Positions 1 to 9,488 of a stretch of DNA of 64,000 nt are shown here, one piece after another; within the stretch, counting starts at the first letter, position 1; each line of letters opens with the position of its first letter. The DNA is from Listeria monocytogenes (GTDB lineage: Bacteria; Bacillota; Bacilli; Lactobacillales; Listeriaceae). The stretch covers positions 1,188,501 through 1,252,500 of the forward strand of contig NZ_CP054041.1 of the NCBI RefSeq assembly GCF_013282665.1. Direction: 5' to 3'. Position numbers and translations under genes: made by a program. Under the pieces are notes generated by a model that was not told where the DNA came from, ran no database searches, and was given only the letters and a program-made list of their open reading frames with translations.

Positions 1-324
1 CAGATAAAAATTATTTACAACTTGTTTCGAATTTCACAATCTAGGGAATAGTGAACAGAATGAAAGTTTGTGAAATATTTAATATATCAGGTTTTTGAAC
101 TAAGATATCAAATCAGATATAATGAGTTAGAGTATGAACATAGTGATTTTAAAAATGCGGAACAATTTAAAAAAAGTTTGTGAGTTTTTTAAAAAGAACT
201 AAATAGTAAAAGCATTTTTTCAGTTACATAGGAGTTCTAACAAGCTTCTTTCAGCACTCCGGTAATGGTATTTTTGCGCAAAAATACACATTAGAAAACA
301 TCAAAAGGAAAAGAGGGGATTCGG
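1..324. other. Intergenic region upstream of qoxA
   Basis: No convincing gene. A frame with no stop runs from about 64 to 183 on the + strand and ends in residues like NAEQFKKSL, but it has no good start or SD; it may be the decayed end of an upstream gene. Positions 268-287 hold a perfect 20-base palindrome (GTATTTTTGCGCAAAAATAC) 37 bases before the qoxA start. The rest is AT-rich and should contain the qox promoter, which I cannot place with confidence. Confidence 0.5.
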
Positions 325-1431
325 GTGTCAAAGGTACTTAAATCTTTGCTACTTACGGCACTACTTGGGGTTACCGGCCTTATAAGTGGTTGTGGTGACT
401 TGACAGTACTTAATCCAAAAGGGCCAGTTGCTAAAGGTCAGTCGGACTTAATTATTTATTCGATTATATTTATGCTGGTTATTGTTTTGACGATTTTTGT
501 ATTGTTTACGATTATGTTGGTTAAATACCGCGAACGGAAAGACATTTCAAACTATGAGCCGGATATGCATGGTAGTAAAAAACTGGAAATTTTTTGGACA
601 TTGATTCCAGTGGCTATCGTTATTGCTCTGGCTATTCCGACTGTAAAAACAATTTATGCAGGGGAAGAAGCACCAAAAGTGACTTCGCATAAAGATCCAA
701 TTGTTATTTACGCAACAAGTGCAGACTGGAAATGGATTTTTAGTTATCCAGATGAGTCGATTGAAACGGTGAACTATGTAAACATTCCAACCGACCGTCC
801 TGTATTATTCAAATTAACTTCTGCAGATACGATGACAAGCTTTTGGGTTCCGCAATTAGGTGGACAAAAATATGCGATGTCTGGCATGACGATGAATTTA
901 TATTTACAAGCAGATGAAGTTGGTACATACAAAGGTCGTAACGCAAACTTTAACGGCGAAGGTTTTGCGGATCAACGCTTTGATGTAGTAGCTCAATCTG
1001 AAAAAGATTTCAAAAAATGGGCAAAAGAAACAAAAGCAAGCTCACCAGTTATTACGCAAGACATATATGACCGTCTACTAATTCCTGGCAGCTCCAAGAA
1101 AAAGACTTATTCTGGTACGCATTTAGCATTTGTTGATGTAGCAGCTGATCCAGAGTATGTTTTCTATGCCTACAAACGTTTTGGTTATGAAATGACAAAT
1201 CCGCATAATCCAAACACAAAATCAACCATTTCTGATGAACCAATGCTTCCTGTTCGTCCTGTGACAGTAACTAATCCACAATTTGAGCGTCATGATATGA
1301 AGCCGCAAATTATTAAAAATGGTGAAGGTTACCACGAGGATAAACACCGCGAAGATGAAATGAAGAAAATGGAAGAAGACATCCAAACAAATGAATTCAA
1401 TAAAAAAGAATCGGATGACGCAGGGAACTAA
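325..1431 (+). CDS. qoxA: Quinol oxidase aa3 subunit II (QoxA), lipoprotein
   Basis: Subunit II of the cytochrome aa3-type menaquinol oxidase, which passes electrons from quinol to the haem-copper subunit and faces the outside of the membrane. The N-terminus has a lipobox ending in ISGC (Cys23), so the mature protein is lipid-anchored. Two membrane segments follow (about 42-66 and 90-108), then a cupredoxin-like domain containing WKWIFSYP. The copper-binding Cys pair of true cytochrome c oxidases is absent, as expected for a quinol enzyme. The C-terminal 60 residues are highly charged. The start is GTG with the SD AAAGAGGGGA just upstream. First gene of a tight four-gene operon; qoxB follows after 18 bases. 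Length (368) is normal for the family. Confidence 0.95.
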   Translation: MSKVLKSLLLTALLGVTGLISGCGDLTVLNPKGPVAKGQSDLIIYSIIFMLVIVLTIFVLFTIMLVKYRERKDISNYEPDMHGSKKLEIFWTLIPVAIVIALAIPTVKTIYAGEEAPKVTSHKDPIVIYATSADWKWIFSYPDESIETVNYVNIPTDRPVLFKLTSADTMTSFWVPQLGGQKYAMSGMTMNLYLQADEVGTYKGRNANFNGEGFADQRFDVVAQSEKDFKKWAKETKASSPVITQDIYDRLLIPGSSKKKTYSGTHLAFVDVAADPEYVFYAYKRFGYEMTNPHNPNTKSTISDEPMLPVRPVTVTNPQFERHDMKPQIIKNGEGYHEDKHREDEMKKMEEDIQTNEFNKKESDDAGN

Positions 1432-1449
1432 AAAGGGGGGACATAAGGC

Positions 1450-3429
1450 ATGAAATGGAATGAGTTTATCGTAACTGGCGACCCAATGATTTTAGGTGCG
1501 CAGATTTCTATCGTACTTGTAAGTATTGGTGTTGTTGCGTTACTAACTTATACAAAAAAATGGAAGTGGCTCATGAAAGAGTGGATTTCTTCCGTTGATC
1601 ATAAAAAAATTGGTATTATGTACTTGCTTGCTGCTGTCTTAATGTTTTTCCGTGGTGGTGTGGATGCGCTAATGATGCGTACGCAGCTCGCTTTACCGGA
1701 TATGAAATTTTTGGACGCACAGCATTACAATGAAGTATTTTCTACGCATGGAACAATTATGATTTTATTTATGGCGATGCCGTTTATCATCGGACTGATG
1801 AACATTGCCGTACCTCTTCAAATTGGTGCACGTGATGTAGCATTTCCATTTTTAAACAACTTAAGTTTTTGGACGTTCTTTATGGGAGCGATGCTATTTA
1901 ACTTATCATTCGTAATTGGTGGTTCACCGGATGCTGGTTGGACAAACTATGCGCCACTTGCGACAGATTTTAGCGCGGGATATGGAATTAACTTCTATCT
2001 TCTAGGTGTTCAAATCGCTGGTATTGGTACACTGATGACGGGGATTAACTTTTTCGTCACGATTTTAAGAATGCGTACAAAAGGTATGACGTTAATGAAA
2101 ATGCCAATGTTTACTTGGTCTTCATTAATTACAAGTTTGATCATTATTTTCGCTTTCCCAGTTTTAACAGTGGCACTTGCTTTGATGTCATTTGACCGAC
2201 TGTTTGGGACAGCATTCTTCACACTCACGAATGGTGGGCTTCCAATGATGTGGGCCAACTTATTCTGGGTTTGGGGACATCCGGAAGTATATATTGTTAT
2301 TTTGCCAGCTTTCGGTATTTTCTCAGAGATTATTTCTACGTTCTCCAGGAAAAAATTATTCGGTTATCCGGCGATGGTTGCCGCGATGGCAGTTATTTCT
2401 TTACTAAGTTTCCTAGTTTGGGTCCATCACTTCTTTACAATGGGATCAGGGGCGCTTGTTAACTCCTTCTTCTCTATTACAACGATGATGATTGCGATAC
2501 CGACCGGGATTAAGATATTCAACTGGCTCTTTACGATGTACAAAGGGCGAATAACCTTTACAACGCCAATGCTTTGGTCGCTTGCTTTTATCCCTAACTT
2601 TGTTGTTGGTGGGGTAACTGGGGTTATGCTTGCGATGGCTGCGGCCGATTATCAATATCACAATACGTACTTCTTAGTATCCCATTTCCACTACGTATTA
2701 ATTGCTGGAACCGTATTCTCCTGCTTTGCCGGGCTTACATACTGGTATCCAAAAATGGTCGGTTACAGACTAAATGAAAAAATTGGTAAATGGTTCTTCT
2801 GGATTTTCGTTGTTGGATTTAACGTTTGTTTCTTCCCGCAATATTTCCTAGGACTAGATGGTATGCCGCGTCGTATTTACACTTACGTACAAGGTGATGG
2901 CTGGACAACGCTTAACTTTATCTCTACAGTGGGCGGATTCTTGATGGGTGTAGCATTCTTAGTTCTTTGCTACAACATCTACTACAGTTATAAAAACTCT
3001 AAACGTGAAGTTACTGGTGACCCTTGGGATGCTCGTACGCTTGAATGGGCTACAAGTTCTGCAGTTCCTCCAAAATATAACTTTGCTGTTTTACCTGAAT
3101 GGAATGACTTGGATGATTTCTGGAATAGAAAACAAAAAGGCGATCCATATGTAAATGATAAAAATTATAAACCAATCCATATGCCAAGTAATACCATGGT
3201 TGGGTTTGTAATGTCTGTCTTCTTCTTCATTGCAGGTTTTGGACTAGTCTTCTACTGGTACTGGATGGGAATTATTGGTCTAGTTGGTATTTTAGGATGT
3301 ATGATTTATCGTTCATTCCAAAATAACGATGGTTACCACGTCGAAGTGGACGAAATTAAAGCAACAGAAGAACATAATGCGCGCGAACTTGCGACTGGTG
3401 TGAAGGAGGGTAACCCATGGAATCTGTAG
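1450..3429 (+). CDS. qoxB: Quinol oxidase aa3 subunit I (QoxB)
   Basis: Catalytic haem-copper subunit that reduces O2 to water and pumps protons. Visible haem-copper ligands: STHGTI (low-spin haem His, about residue 98), WGHPEVY (CuB His and the cross-linked Tyr, about 276-282), the HH pair in VHHFFTMG (about 326) and HFHYV (about 411-415, two haem His). It has about 14-15 membrane segments and 659 residues, typical of QoxB/CyoB. A strong SD (AAAAGGGGGG) precedes the ATG. The 3' end overlaps qoxC by 13 bases, so translation is probably coupled. Confidence 0.97.
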   Translation: MKWNEFIVTGDPMILGAQISIVLVSIGVVALLTYTKKWKWLMKEWISSVDHKKIGIMYLLAAVLMFFRGGVDALMMRTQLALPDMKFLDAQHYNEVFSTHGTIMILFMAMPFIIGLMNIAVPLQIGARDVAFPFLNNLSFWTFFMGAMLFNLSFVIGGSPDAGWTNYAPLATDFSAGYGINFYLLGVQIAGIGTLMTGINFFVTILRMRTKGMTLMKMPMFTWSSLITSLIIIFAFPVLTVALALMSFDRLFGTAFFTLTNGGLPMMWANLFWVWGHPEVYIVILPAFGIFSEIISTFSRKKLFGYPAMVAAMAVISLLSFLVWVHHFFTMGSGALVNSFFSITTMMIAIPTGIKIFNWLFTMYKGRITFTTPMLWSLAFIPNFVVGGVTGVMLAMAAADYQYHNTYFLVSHFHYVLIAGTVFSCFAGLTYWYPKMVGYRLNEKIGKWFFWIFVVGFNVCFFPQYFLGLDGMPRRIYTYVQGDGWTTLNFISTVGGFLMGVAFLVLCYNIYYSYKNSKREVTGDPWDARTLEWATSSAVPPKYNFAVLPEWNDLDDFWNRKQKGDPYVNDKNYKPIHMPSNTMVGFVMSVFFFIAGFGLVFYWYWMGIIGLVGILGCMIYRSFQNNDGYHVEVDEIKATEEHNARELATGVKEGNPWNL

Positions 3430-4028
3430 AAACAAATAAAAATCTGCCAATTGAATATAGATCAGAACAAGGTCGATTAAATATTCTTGGATTCTGGATT
3501 TTCCTTGGCGCCGAAATTGCGCTGTTTGCAACACTTTTCGCGACTTACTTTGTTATGAGAAAGGCTGGCTCGAATGCGGGTCATCCGCCAGCTGAAATGT
3601 TCGAACTTTGGCTAGTGCTAATAATGACATTTTTACTTTTAACAAGTAGTTTTACGTGTGGTTTAGCAATTGGTGAGATGCGTAAAGGCAATGTGAAAAT
3701 GTTGACGATTTACTCGATTATCACATTAATTCTTGGTGCAGGATTTGTTGGATTTGAGCTTTATGAATTTGCACACTATGTGACTGAAGGCGTTACAATG
3801 CAAATCGGTTCTTACTGGTCAGCATTCTTCGTTCTACTAGGAACACATGGACTTCACGTAACGGTCGGGATTTTCTGGATTAGTTTTATTCTGATTCAAA
3901 TTAAAATGCATGGTTTGACGCCAAAAACAGCATCAAAAGTATTTATTTCCAGTTTATACTGGCATTTCTTGGATGTTGTGTGGATTTTCATTTTCACCGG
4001 TGTCTATTTGCTAGGGATGGTGAACTAA
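3417..4028 (+). CDS. qoxC: Quinol oxidase subunit III (QoxC)
   Basis: Membrane subunit III of the aa3 quinol oxidase (COX3 family), with five predicted membrane helices and the family pattern [11 protein letters not shown] (about 141-151) and [13 protein letters not shown] near the C-terminus. It stabilises the oxidase and its proton uptake path. 203 residues is the usual bacterial size. The ATG lies inside the end of qoxB, preceded by GGAGGG. qoxD begins one base after the stop codon. Confidence 0.95.
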   Translation: MESVETNKNLPIEYRSEQGRLNILGFWIFLGAEIALFATLFATYFVMRKAGSNAGHPPAEMFELWLVLIMTFLLLTSSFTCGLAIGEMRKGNVKMLTIYSIITLILGAGFVGFELYEFAHYVTEGVTMQIGSYWSAFFVLLGTHGLHVTVGIFWISFILIQIKMHGLTPKTASKVFISSLYWHFLDVVWIFIFTGVYLLGMVN

Positions 4029-4029
4029 T

Positions 4030-4362
4030 ATGACACAAAATAATAAATCAAATGCAGCTCATGCTGAAGGTGGCATTCCTTGGAAACACATTGTTGGCTT
4101 TGCATTATCAGTTATTTTGACGCTTCTAGCAGTCTGGGTGGCTCTTTATTCGACGCTAACAACAAATGTTAAGGTAGTTATTATTTTCATCTTTGCGTTC
4201 ATTCAGGCAGCCCTACAGCTTCTGATGTTCATGCACATGACAGAAGGCCGCGATGGTAAAATTCAAATCGGTAATATTTTATTCGCCGCATTTATTGCGA
4301 TTGTCGTAGTTATTGGTTCTTATTGGGTAATGGAAATTGGCCATATGAATCATTTGTTATAA
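4030..4362 (+). CDS. qoxD: Quinol oxidase subunit IV (QoxD)
   Basis: Small subunit IV of the aa3 quinol oxidase (COX4/CyoD family), 110 residues with three membrane helices (about 21-43, 50-70, 82-103) and the family signature QLLMFMHM (about 62-69). It helps assemble the complex around subunit I. Last gene of the qox operon: it starts right after qoxC and is followed by a terminator hairpin. Confidence 0.95.
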   Translation: MTQNNKSNAAHAEGGIPWKHIVGFALSVILTLLAVWVALYSTLTTNVKVVIIFIFAFIQAALQLLMFMHMTEGRDGKIQIGNILFAAFIAIVVVIGSYWVMEIGHMNHLL

Positions 4363-4366
4363 TTTA

Positions 4367-4410
4367 AAAAGACTGGTATGGAATTCATTTTCTGTGCCAG
4401 TTTTTTTGCA
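4367..4410 (+). terminator. Terminator of the qox operon
   Basis: Imperfect hairpin with ACTGGTATGGA pairing to TCTGTGCCAGT (two G-U or mismatched steps), followed by a run of seven T. It closes the qoxABCD transcript. Confidence 0.7.
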
Positions 4411-4458
4411 ATTTTAAAGGGGTTAACAGCTTTTCTAAAAAAATTTTAAAATTATTAC

Positions 4459-4487
4459 TTGCTATGTAATGCATTACATATTCTATA
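4459..4487 (+). promoter_or_regulatory. Promoter with operator palindrome in the spacer, for the GH1 gene
   Basis: TTGCTA (4459-4464) and TCTATA (4482-4487) are 17 bases apart. A perfect 18-base palindrome, TATGTAATGCATTACATA (4463-4480), fills the spacer between them. That position suits a repressor blocking RNA polymerase. The half-site style resembles sites of GntR-family repressors, but the regulator is not identifiable here. Confidence 0.55.
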
Positions 4488-4512
4488 GTGGAGAAGTAAA
4501 TTATATTCGTGA

Positions 4513-5961
<1,449 letters not shown>

Positions 5962-5969
5962 GATATAGT

Positions 5970-6006
5970 AAACCCCCACTTTCATCATCGAAAGTGGGGG
6001 TTTGTT
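5970..6006. terminator. Bidirectional terminator after the GH1 gene
   Basis: Strong hairpin: AAACCCCCACTTTC pairs with GAAAGTGGGGGTTT around loop ATCATC, followed by T-rich sequence. It lies between converging genes and can serve both. Confidence 0.9.
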
Positions 6007-6405
6007 TTATTGTTTTTTTGAGTTTTCTTCTTGTTGGATTTCGGAAACAGTTTTTATATTTTCTTCGTTTTCATTTTTCAAAAATTGTTCATCGACTTCT
6101 TTCGCGGAATTTACGATTTCTACTCCAGCTGAATCAAAGAGTCCAGCATCAATCCATAAATCTTTATCCCCATTTAGATAACCTTTAATGTGAACTACAC
6201 CAGTTGGATTTTCCTGTAAACTAGTTAAAGTAATTTCATTAATCCCATTGTAATTATAATCGAAAAACGCTTTAATTCTTGGTTTTTGTTGAGTGAATAT
6301 CTTGTTAGTATTTTGAATTTCATATTTTTTCCAGAAGAAAAATCCGCAAAATGAACATAGTACTATGATTAAAATAGAGGTGAGAATAATAGATTGTTTT
6401 TTCAA
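6007..6405 (-). CDS. Small membrane-anchored protein, DUF1433-like; candidate lipase immunity protein
   Basis: 132 residues: one N-terminal membrane segment (about 7-27, containing CSFCGFFF) and then a soluble outward-facing domain with KAFFDYNYNGINEITLTSL and GVVHIKGYLNGDKDLWIDAGLFD. This pattern matches what I remember of the DUF1433 family in Staphylococcus and Listeria; I could not run a search. It is a diverged paralogue of the gene 11 bases upstream (shared pattern FxxNYNxxNxxT...P-G-xxIxGYxND-K-L). The start is TTG with SD GAGGTGAC. It is transcribed away from the lipase gene at 6856. A membrane-anchored protein next to a lipase toxin suggests self-protection, which is inference. Confidence 0.65.
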   Translation of the reverse strand: MKKQSIILTSILIIVLCSFCGFFFWKKYEIQNTNKIFTQQKPRIKAFFDYNYNGINEITLTSLQENPTGVVHIKGYLNGDKDLWIDAGLFDSAGVEIVNSAKEVDEQFLKNENEENIKTVSEIQQEENSKKQ

Positions 6406-6416
6406 AGGTCGTCACC

Positions 6417-6809
6417 TCAAGGTTTTTTGTTTTTTTCTTGTTGCTGAATTTCAGTTACAGACTTATCAATCTCATATTTGCTCCATTCACCAACTTGTTT
6501 TGGTATACTAATACTTCTTTCAAAGTGATCTTCGAATATAGATGCACTGAAAGCAAGCTCTTTATTATCATTGATATACCCTTCAATATAAGGAATTCCC
6601 ATAGGTGAAACTTTAACATGGGTAAAAGTTACTTTATTAACATTGTTATAGTTAAATTTTAAAAATTGTTCAATTCTAGGAGACTCTTCTTTTAGGAATG
6701 CCTCTCTTTCCACATTTTCTTGATGTTTTTTCAAAATTATGTATCCTCCAATGCAACTAAGTATTATAATTATAATAATGAAAAAAATTACAATATTTCT
6801 TTTTTTCAT
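6417..6809 (-). CDS. Small membrane-anchored protein, DUF1433-like paralogue; candidate immunity protein
   Basis: 130 residues with an N-terminal membrane helix (about 5-26, Ile-rich, containing SCIGG) and an extracellular domain with QFLKFNYNNVNKVTFTHV, SPMGIPYIEGYINDNKELAF. Same fold pattern as the neighbour at 6007-6405, so the pair is a tandem duplication that has diverged. ATG start with SD GAGGTG. Only 46 bases separate its start from the lipase gene reading the other way, so a divergent promoter must sit there or inside the coding ends. The gene is AT-rich, as is typical of accessory DNA in this genome. Confidence 0.65.
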   Translation of the reverse strand: MKKRNIVIFFIIIIIILSCIGGYIILKKHQENVEREAFLKEESPRIEQFLKFNYNNVNKVTFTHVKVSPMGIPYIEGYINDNKELAFSASIFEDHFERSISIPKQVGEWSKYEIDKSVTEIQQQEKNKKP

Positions 6810-6855
6810 GTTTTCACCTCATAAAAATAATAACATAGAAAAGGGCTGAATGTGA

Positions 6856-7959
6856 GTGAAATTAAAAGATGATACAAACTTTTATTTAGCAGCGGAATGC
6901 TATGAATATAGAAGTTTAACAGTCGGACAAGAAATTCAAATAGAGAATAAAGAAAAATGGGTAACAATCAACTCCACAAACCAAAACAACGGTCTTCAAG
7001 CAATTGCAGTGGTGCCTTTAAAAGACTACAAAAACTATAATAACGGGAATTTAAAAGTATATAATCATATTATTTTTGTTTCAAGAGGTTCGGAAGAGTT
7101 AGATGATTGGAAAGAAAATGTAGGTTTGCTTGATAAGGATGGTAGCAGGCAAAGTCAATTTAAATCTTATGATAAATTTGTTAATGAAACACTGAAAAAA
7201 TATAGAACGATGGATTATAGTTTCACCGGCCATAGTTTGGGTGGTGGGTTGGCTCAATATGAAGCAGTCAAACATTTAAAGCCTGCCGTAACGTTTGCTG
7301 CGGCGCGCTCGTTTAATAAATTAACAGAAGAAGAGCAAGAAAAAGCTCTACGAGGAGAATACTGGGACTTAATAAAAGATTATTACCACTCAGATGATGT
7401 TGTTGGGATGTTACCGCCTAATGCAACCGTTTTTTACCAGCAATTTTTAATGAAACGGAATGCGAGTAAAAATAAATTAGATAAACTAGGTATTGGTGGA
7501 CATATGCAGTCTACTTTTACAGGGTGTTTTGGAGAAGATGGTTCAGCTGAATTATTAGTTAAACCTGATGAAATTATCAATCAAATTAGACGATTAGATG
7601 ATATTTTTATGAAAATGCGTCAAATAGAAAATATCATGCAAGATTATGAAGAATGGGAGAAAAGTCAGTCAAAACGCTTACGATCTCGGCTGGATGAAGA
7701 AACCTGGGAGGGTGGCATGTATAGCGAATTAACGACTTGGGATGTAGATGACGTTCTTACGGAAGTTTCGCGGAAATATAAAGATGGTATATATAGATTT
7801 CACGACACAGATAAATTTGAAGAATTTTATGATGGAAATCGAAAAGCAATTCAAAAATTAAGTGGTTTTAAAGAAGAAGTAATTAATGCTGCACTTTCTT
7901 TTAATAAAAAAGATAAAGAGCTAGGAAGTTGGATAAATGAAAACAGTAAAGGATGGTAG
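6856..7959 (+). CDS. Lipase-domain protein with helical C-terminal region; candidate orphan T7SS effector
   Basis: 367 residues, no signal peptide. Residues about 1-240 form a class-3-type alpha/beta hydrolase: FVSRGSEELDDW is the oxyanion-side strand, TGHSLGGGLAQY carries the nucleophile Ser127, and HSDDVVG and GGHMQST supply likely Asp and His. Residues about 240-367 are charged and mostly helical (RRLDDIFMKMRQIENIMQDYEEW). An N-terminal lipase with a C-terminal helical export domain is the arrangement known for TslA, a type VII-secreted phospholipase A. The start is GTG with SD AAAAGGG. The next gene begins at or just after the stop, so the two are coupled. Function as a toxin is inferred from domain order and neighbours. 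Confidence 0.7.
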   Translation: MKLKDDTNFYLAAECYEYRSLTVGQEIQIENKEKWVTINSTNQNNGLQAIAVVPLKDYKNYNNGNLKVYNHIIFVSRGSEELDDWKENVGLLDKDGSRQSQFKSYDKFVNETLKKYRTMDYSFTGHSLGGGLAQYEAVKHLKPAVTFAAARSFNKLTEEEQEKALRGEYWDLIKDYYHSDDVVGMLPPNATVFYQQFLMKRNASKNKLDKLGIGGHMQSTFTGCFGEDGSAELLVKPDEIINQIRRLDDIFMKMRQIENIMQDYEEWEKSQSKRLRSRLDEETWEGGMYSELTTWDVDDVLTEVSRKYKDGIYRFHDTDKFEEFYDGNRKAIQKLSGFKEEVINAALSFNKKDKELGSWINENSKGW

Positions 7960-7961
7960 AA

Positions 7962-8390
7962 ATGTACGGGAGTTCACCAAGATCAAGCAAAATAGAGAGC
8001 TACGATTATTACGCGAAACAAGAGCAACAGCGACTTCAGGCTAAATTAGACAATAAGGATAAAGAACTAAGTGGTCAAGAAAGAGCGGATGTTATTGCCG
8101 CGCAACGAGCACTAGAGAGGCAAATGCAGAAGCAACATTTACGTTCAGAAGTCCCTAAAAAAGTAGCGGAAATAATAGAAGATGGTAAACAGGAGTTAGC
8201 AAGAATTGACCAGTTATGGGTAGATTTACTTGCCGATTATGCGGATATTGTAACGCAAATGGAGAACTCATTTGAGTCTAAAACAGGGCATGCTTTAAAA
8301 GAATGGATGACGCAATATCGTAGCTATCAAATTGTTCCCAATGAAAATTTAATCTATGATTCCAAAGCTTCTCTCAAATTAGATAAGTAA
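7962..8390 (+). CDS. Small helical protein, possible export partner of the upstream lipase
   Basis: About 142 residues, charged and almost entirely helical; no membrane segment and no catalytic motif. Residues near the end, FESKTGHALKEWM, resemble the TG-A-W helix ends seen in WXG100/LXG-type T7SS helical proteins. SD AAAGGATGG lies inside the last codons of the lipase gene and is better spaced for ATG 7962 than for ATG 7953, so I chose 7962. It could be a TlaA/Lap-like partner that binds the lipase's helical C-terminus. The alternative is an unrelated small cytosolic protein. I do not recognise the family. Confidence 0.55.
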   Translation: MYGSSPRSSKIESYDYYAKQEQQRLQAKLDNKDKELSGQERADVIAAQRALERQMQKQHLRSEVPKKVAEIIEDGKQELARIDQLWVDLLADYADIVTQMENSFESKTGHALKEWMTQYRSYQIVPNENLIYDSKASLKLDK

Positions 8391-8425
8391 AAACCCTGCT
8401 ATCCTATTATGATAGCAGGGTTTTT
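8391..8425. terminator. Bidirectional terminator between converging genes
   Basis: AAAACCCTGCTATC pairs with GATAGCAGGGTTTTT around loop CTATTAT; T runs on both sides suit both directions. Confidence 0.9.
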
Positions 8426-8426
8426 C

Positions 8427-9248
8427 TCAATATGAAATCGCACGTTTGGCTTGTTTGCTCCAACAAGTATTAAAGTAACTTTGCGAAATTCGCGCATTTT
8501 TTTGACCAGACCAGCTGTCGTTATAGTAAAAATTGTTTTTATCATAACCTGTAATAGTAATCGCGTGAACGGAAAAACCGTGGAAATTACTAACCCAAGC
8601 TACGACCGGACGTTTTTTATTCAGCTGATTTTTAATACCAGTTAAATTCGTTCCAGTCATATTCTTCGCAGTGCCAGTATATTTTTTCACTTGGTTTACT
8701 AAAGCGGGAGGATAAATCGTCCAGCCACTTTTAGAGAACGGATTCCCGACAAAACCATAATTTGGATTGGACTTATGACGTTTCATTTCTTTGGCAAGTT
8801 TGACTTTATCAACATTTTTTCCAGCGTAGCGCAGCATCATCGCAATATTTGTAATCTCGCAACCCGTTGGCAATTGTGGACGTTGAACGATTAAAGGTAC
8901 GTTCATTTGCACGATTTTTGGCGTTGAAGGTTTTGGTGCCGGTGCGGTAGTTACGGCCTTGACGTATTTCCCAGATACGTAGCCATTTTTCCCTTTAAAA
9001 CTAAATCGATACCAGTTATTCGATGTTTTTGCGATGGCTTTGAATTTTGTATTAGTCTTAAGCCAACCAATAACTTTCCCAGAAGTTGCGTTAGTTGAGC
9101 GAACATTAAGGCTTGCAGTTGTTACCATCTGCTTGTTGATCACCGTCTCTTTTGCCGCCGCCTGACCTGCTGTAGAAACACTAAATACACTAAAAACTAA
9201 ACCAATAACAAGTATCCATTTCCCCCATTTATTAAAAAAAGTCCCCAT
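8427..9248 (-). CDS. Secreted SH3b / C39-like peptidase-fold protein
   Basis: 273 residues with a signal peptide (about 1-33, ending near AGQAAAKE), a bacterial SH3b domain (about 40-95, VTTASLNVRSTNATSGKVIGWL) and a peptidase C39-like domain (about 110-273) with catalytic-type Cys in PTGCEITNIAMMLRYAG and His in VHAITITGYD. SH3b domains bind cell wall, so the mature protein probably acts in or near the wall. The C39_2 family is often annotated hypothetical and the substrate is unknown. ATG start with SD GGGGGAAG. It shares the upstream region with the divergent GntR gene. Confidence 0.75.
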   Translation of the reverse strand: MGTFFNKWGKWILVIGLVFSVFSVSTAGQAAAKETVINKQMVTTASLNVRSTNATSGKVIGWLKTNTKFKAIAKTSNNWYRFSFKGKNGYVSGKYVKAVTTAPAPKPSTPKIVQMNVPLIVQRPQLPTGCEITNIAMMLRYAGKNVDKVKLAKEMKRHKSNPNYGFVGNPFSKSGWTIYPPALVNQVKKYTGTAKNMTGTNLTGIKNQLNKKRPVVAWVSNFHGFSVHAITITGYDKNNFYYNDSWSGQKNARISQSYFNTCWSKQAKRAISY

Positions 9249-9303
9249 AACTTCCCCCTTTGATACAGATTACTTATGTATACCCTGTTTTTGAAAAATA
9301 AAA

Positions 9304-9341
9304 AGAAAACGCTTGCATAAACCAAATGACCGTGGTACTAT
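9304..9341 (+). promoter_or_regulatory. Promoter with overlapping CcpA cre-like site, mannose-type PTS operon
   Basis: TTGCAT (9313-9318) and TACTAT (9336-9341) with a 17-base spacer. AGAAAACGCTTGCA (9304-9317) matches the cre consensus TGWAARCGYTWNCW at every position but the first and covers the -35 box, so carbon catabolite repression by CcpA is expected. Confidence 0.6.
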
Positions 9342-9348
9342 AAAAATG

Positions 9349-9364
9349 AACTTAACGTGTTAAC
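9349..9364. promoter_or_regulatory. Operator copy 1 (TTAACGTGTTAA type)
   Basis: AACTTAACGTGTTAAC just after the -10 box. An identical 16-base copy lies 96 bases downstream. The near-palindromic core TTAACGTGTTAA fits a dimeric repressor, most simply the GntR/HutC protein encoded next. Confidence 0.6.
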
Positions 9365-9444
9365 CGGTTATTGATAAAAAGTTCAGTGATAGCAGGCTAA
9401 TTCAAGTTTGCAATCAAAAAAATATCATGGTACCATTAACCTAA

Positions 9445-9460
9445 AACTTAACGTGTTAAC
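9445..9460. promoter_or_regulatory. Operator copy 2 (TTAACGTGTTAA type)
   Basis: AACTTAACGTGTTAAC, identical to 9349-9364 and ending 28 bases before the GntR start codon. The 96-base separation is close to nine helical turns and would allow looping around the promoter start. Confidence 0.6.
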
Positions 9461-9488
9461 ACGCGGGATGCTTTAGGGGGAATTTATT

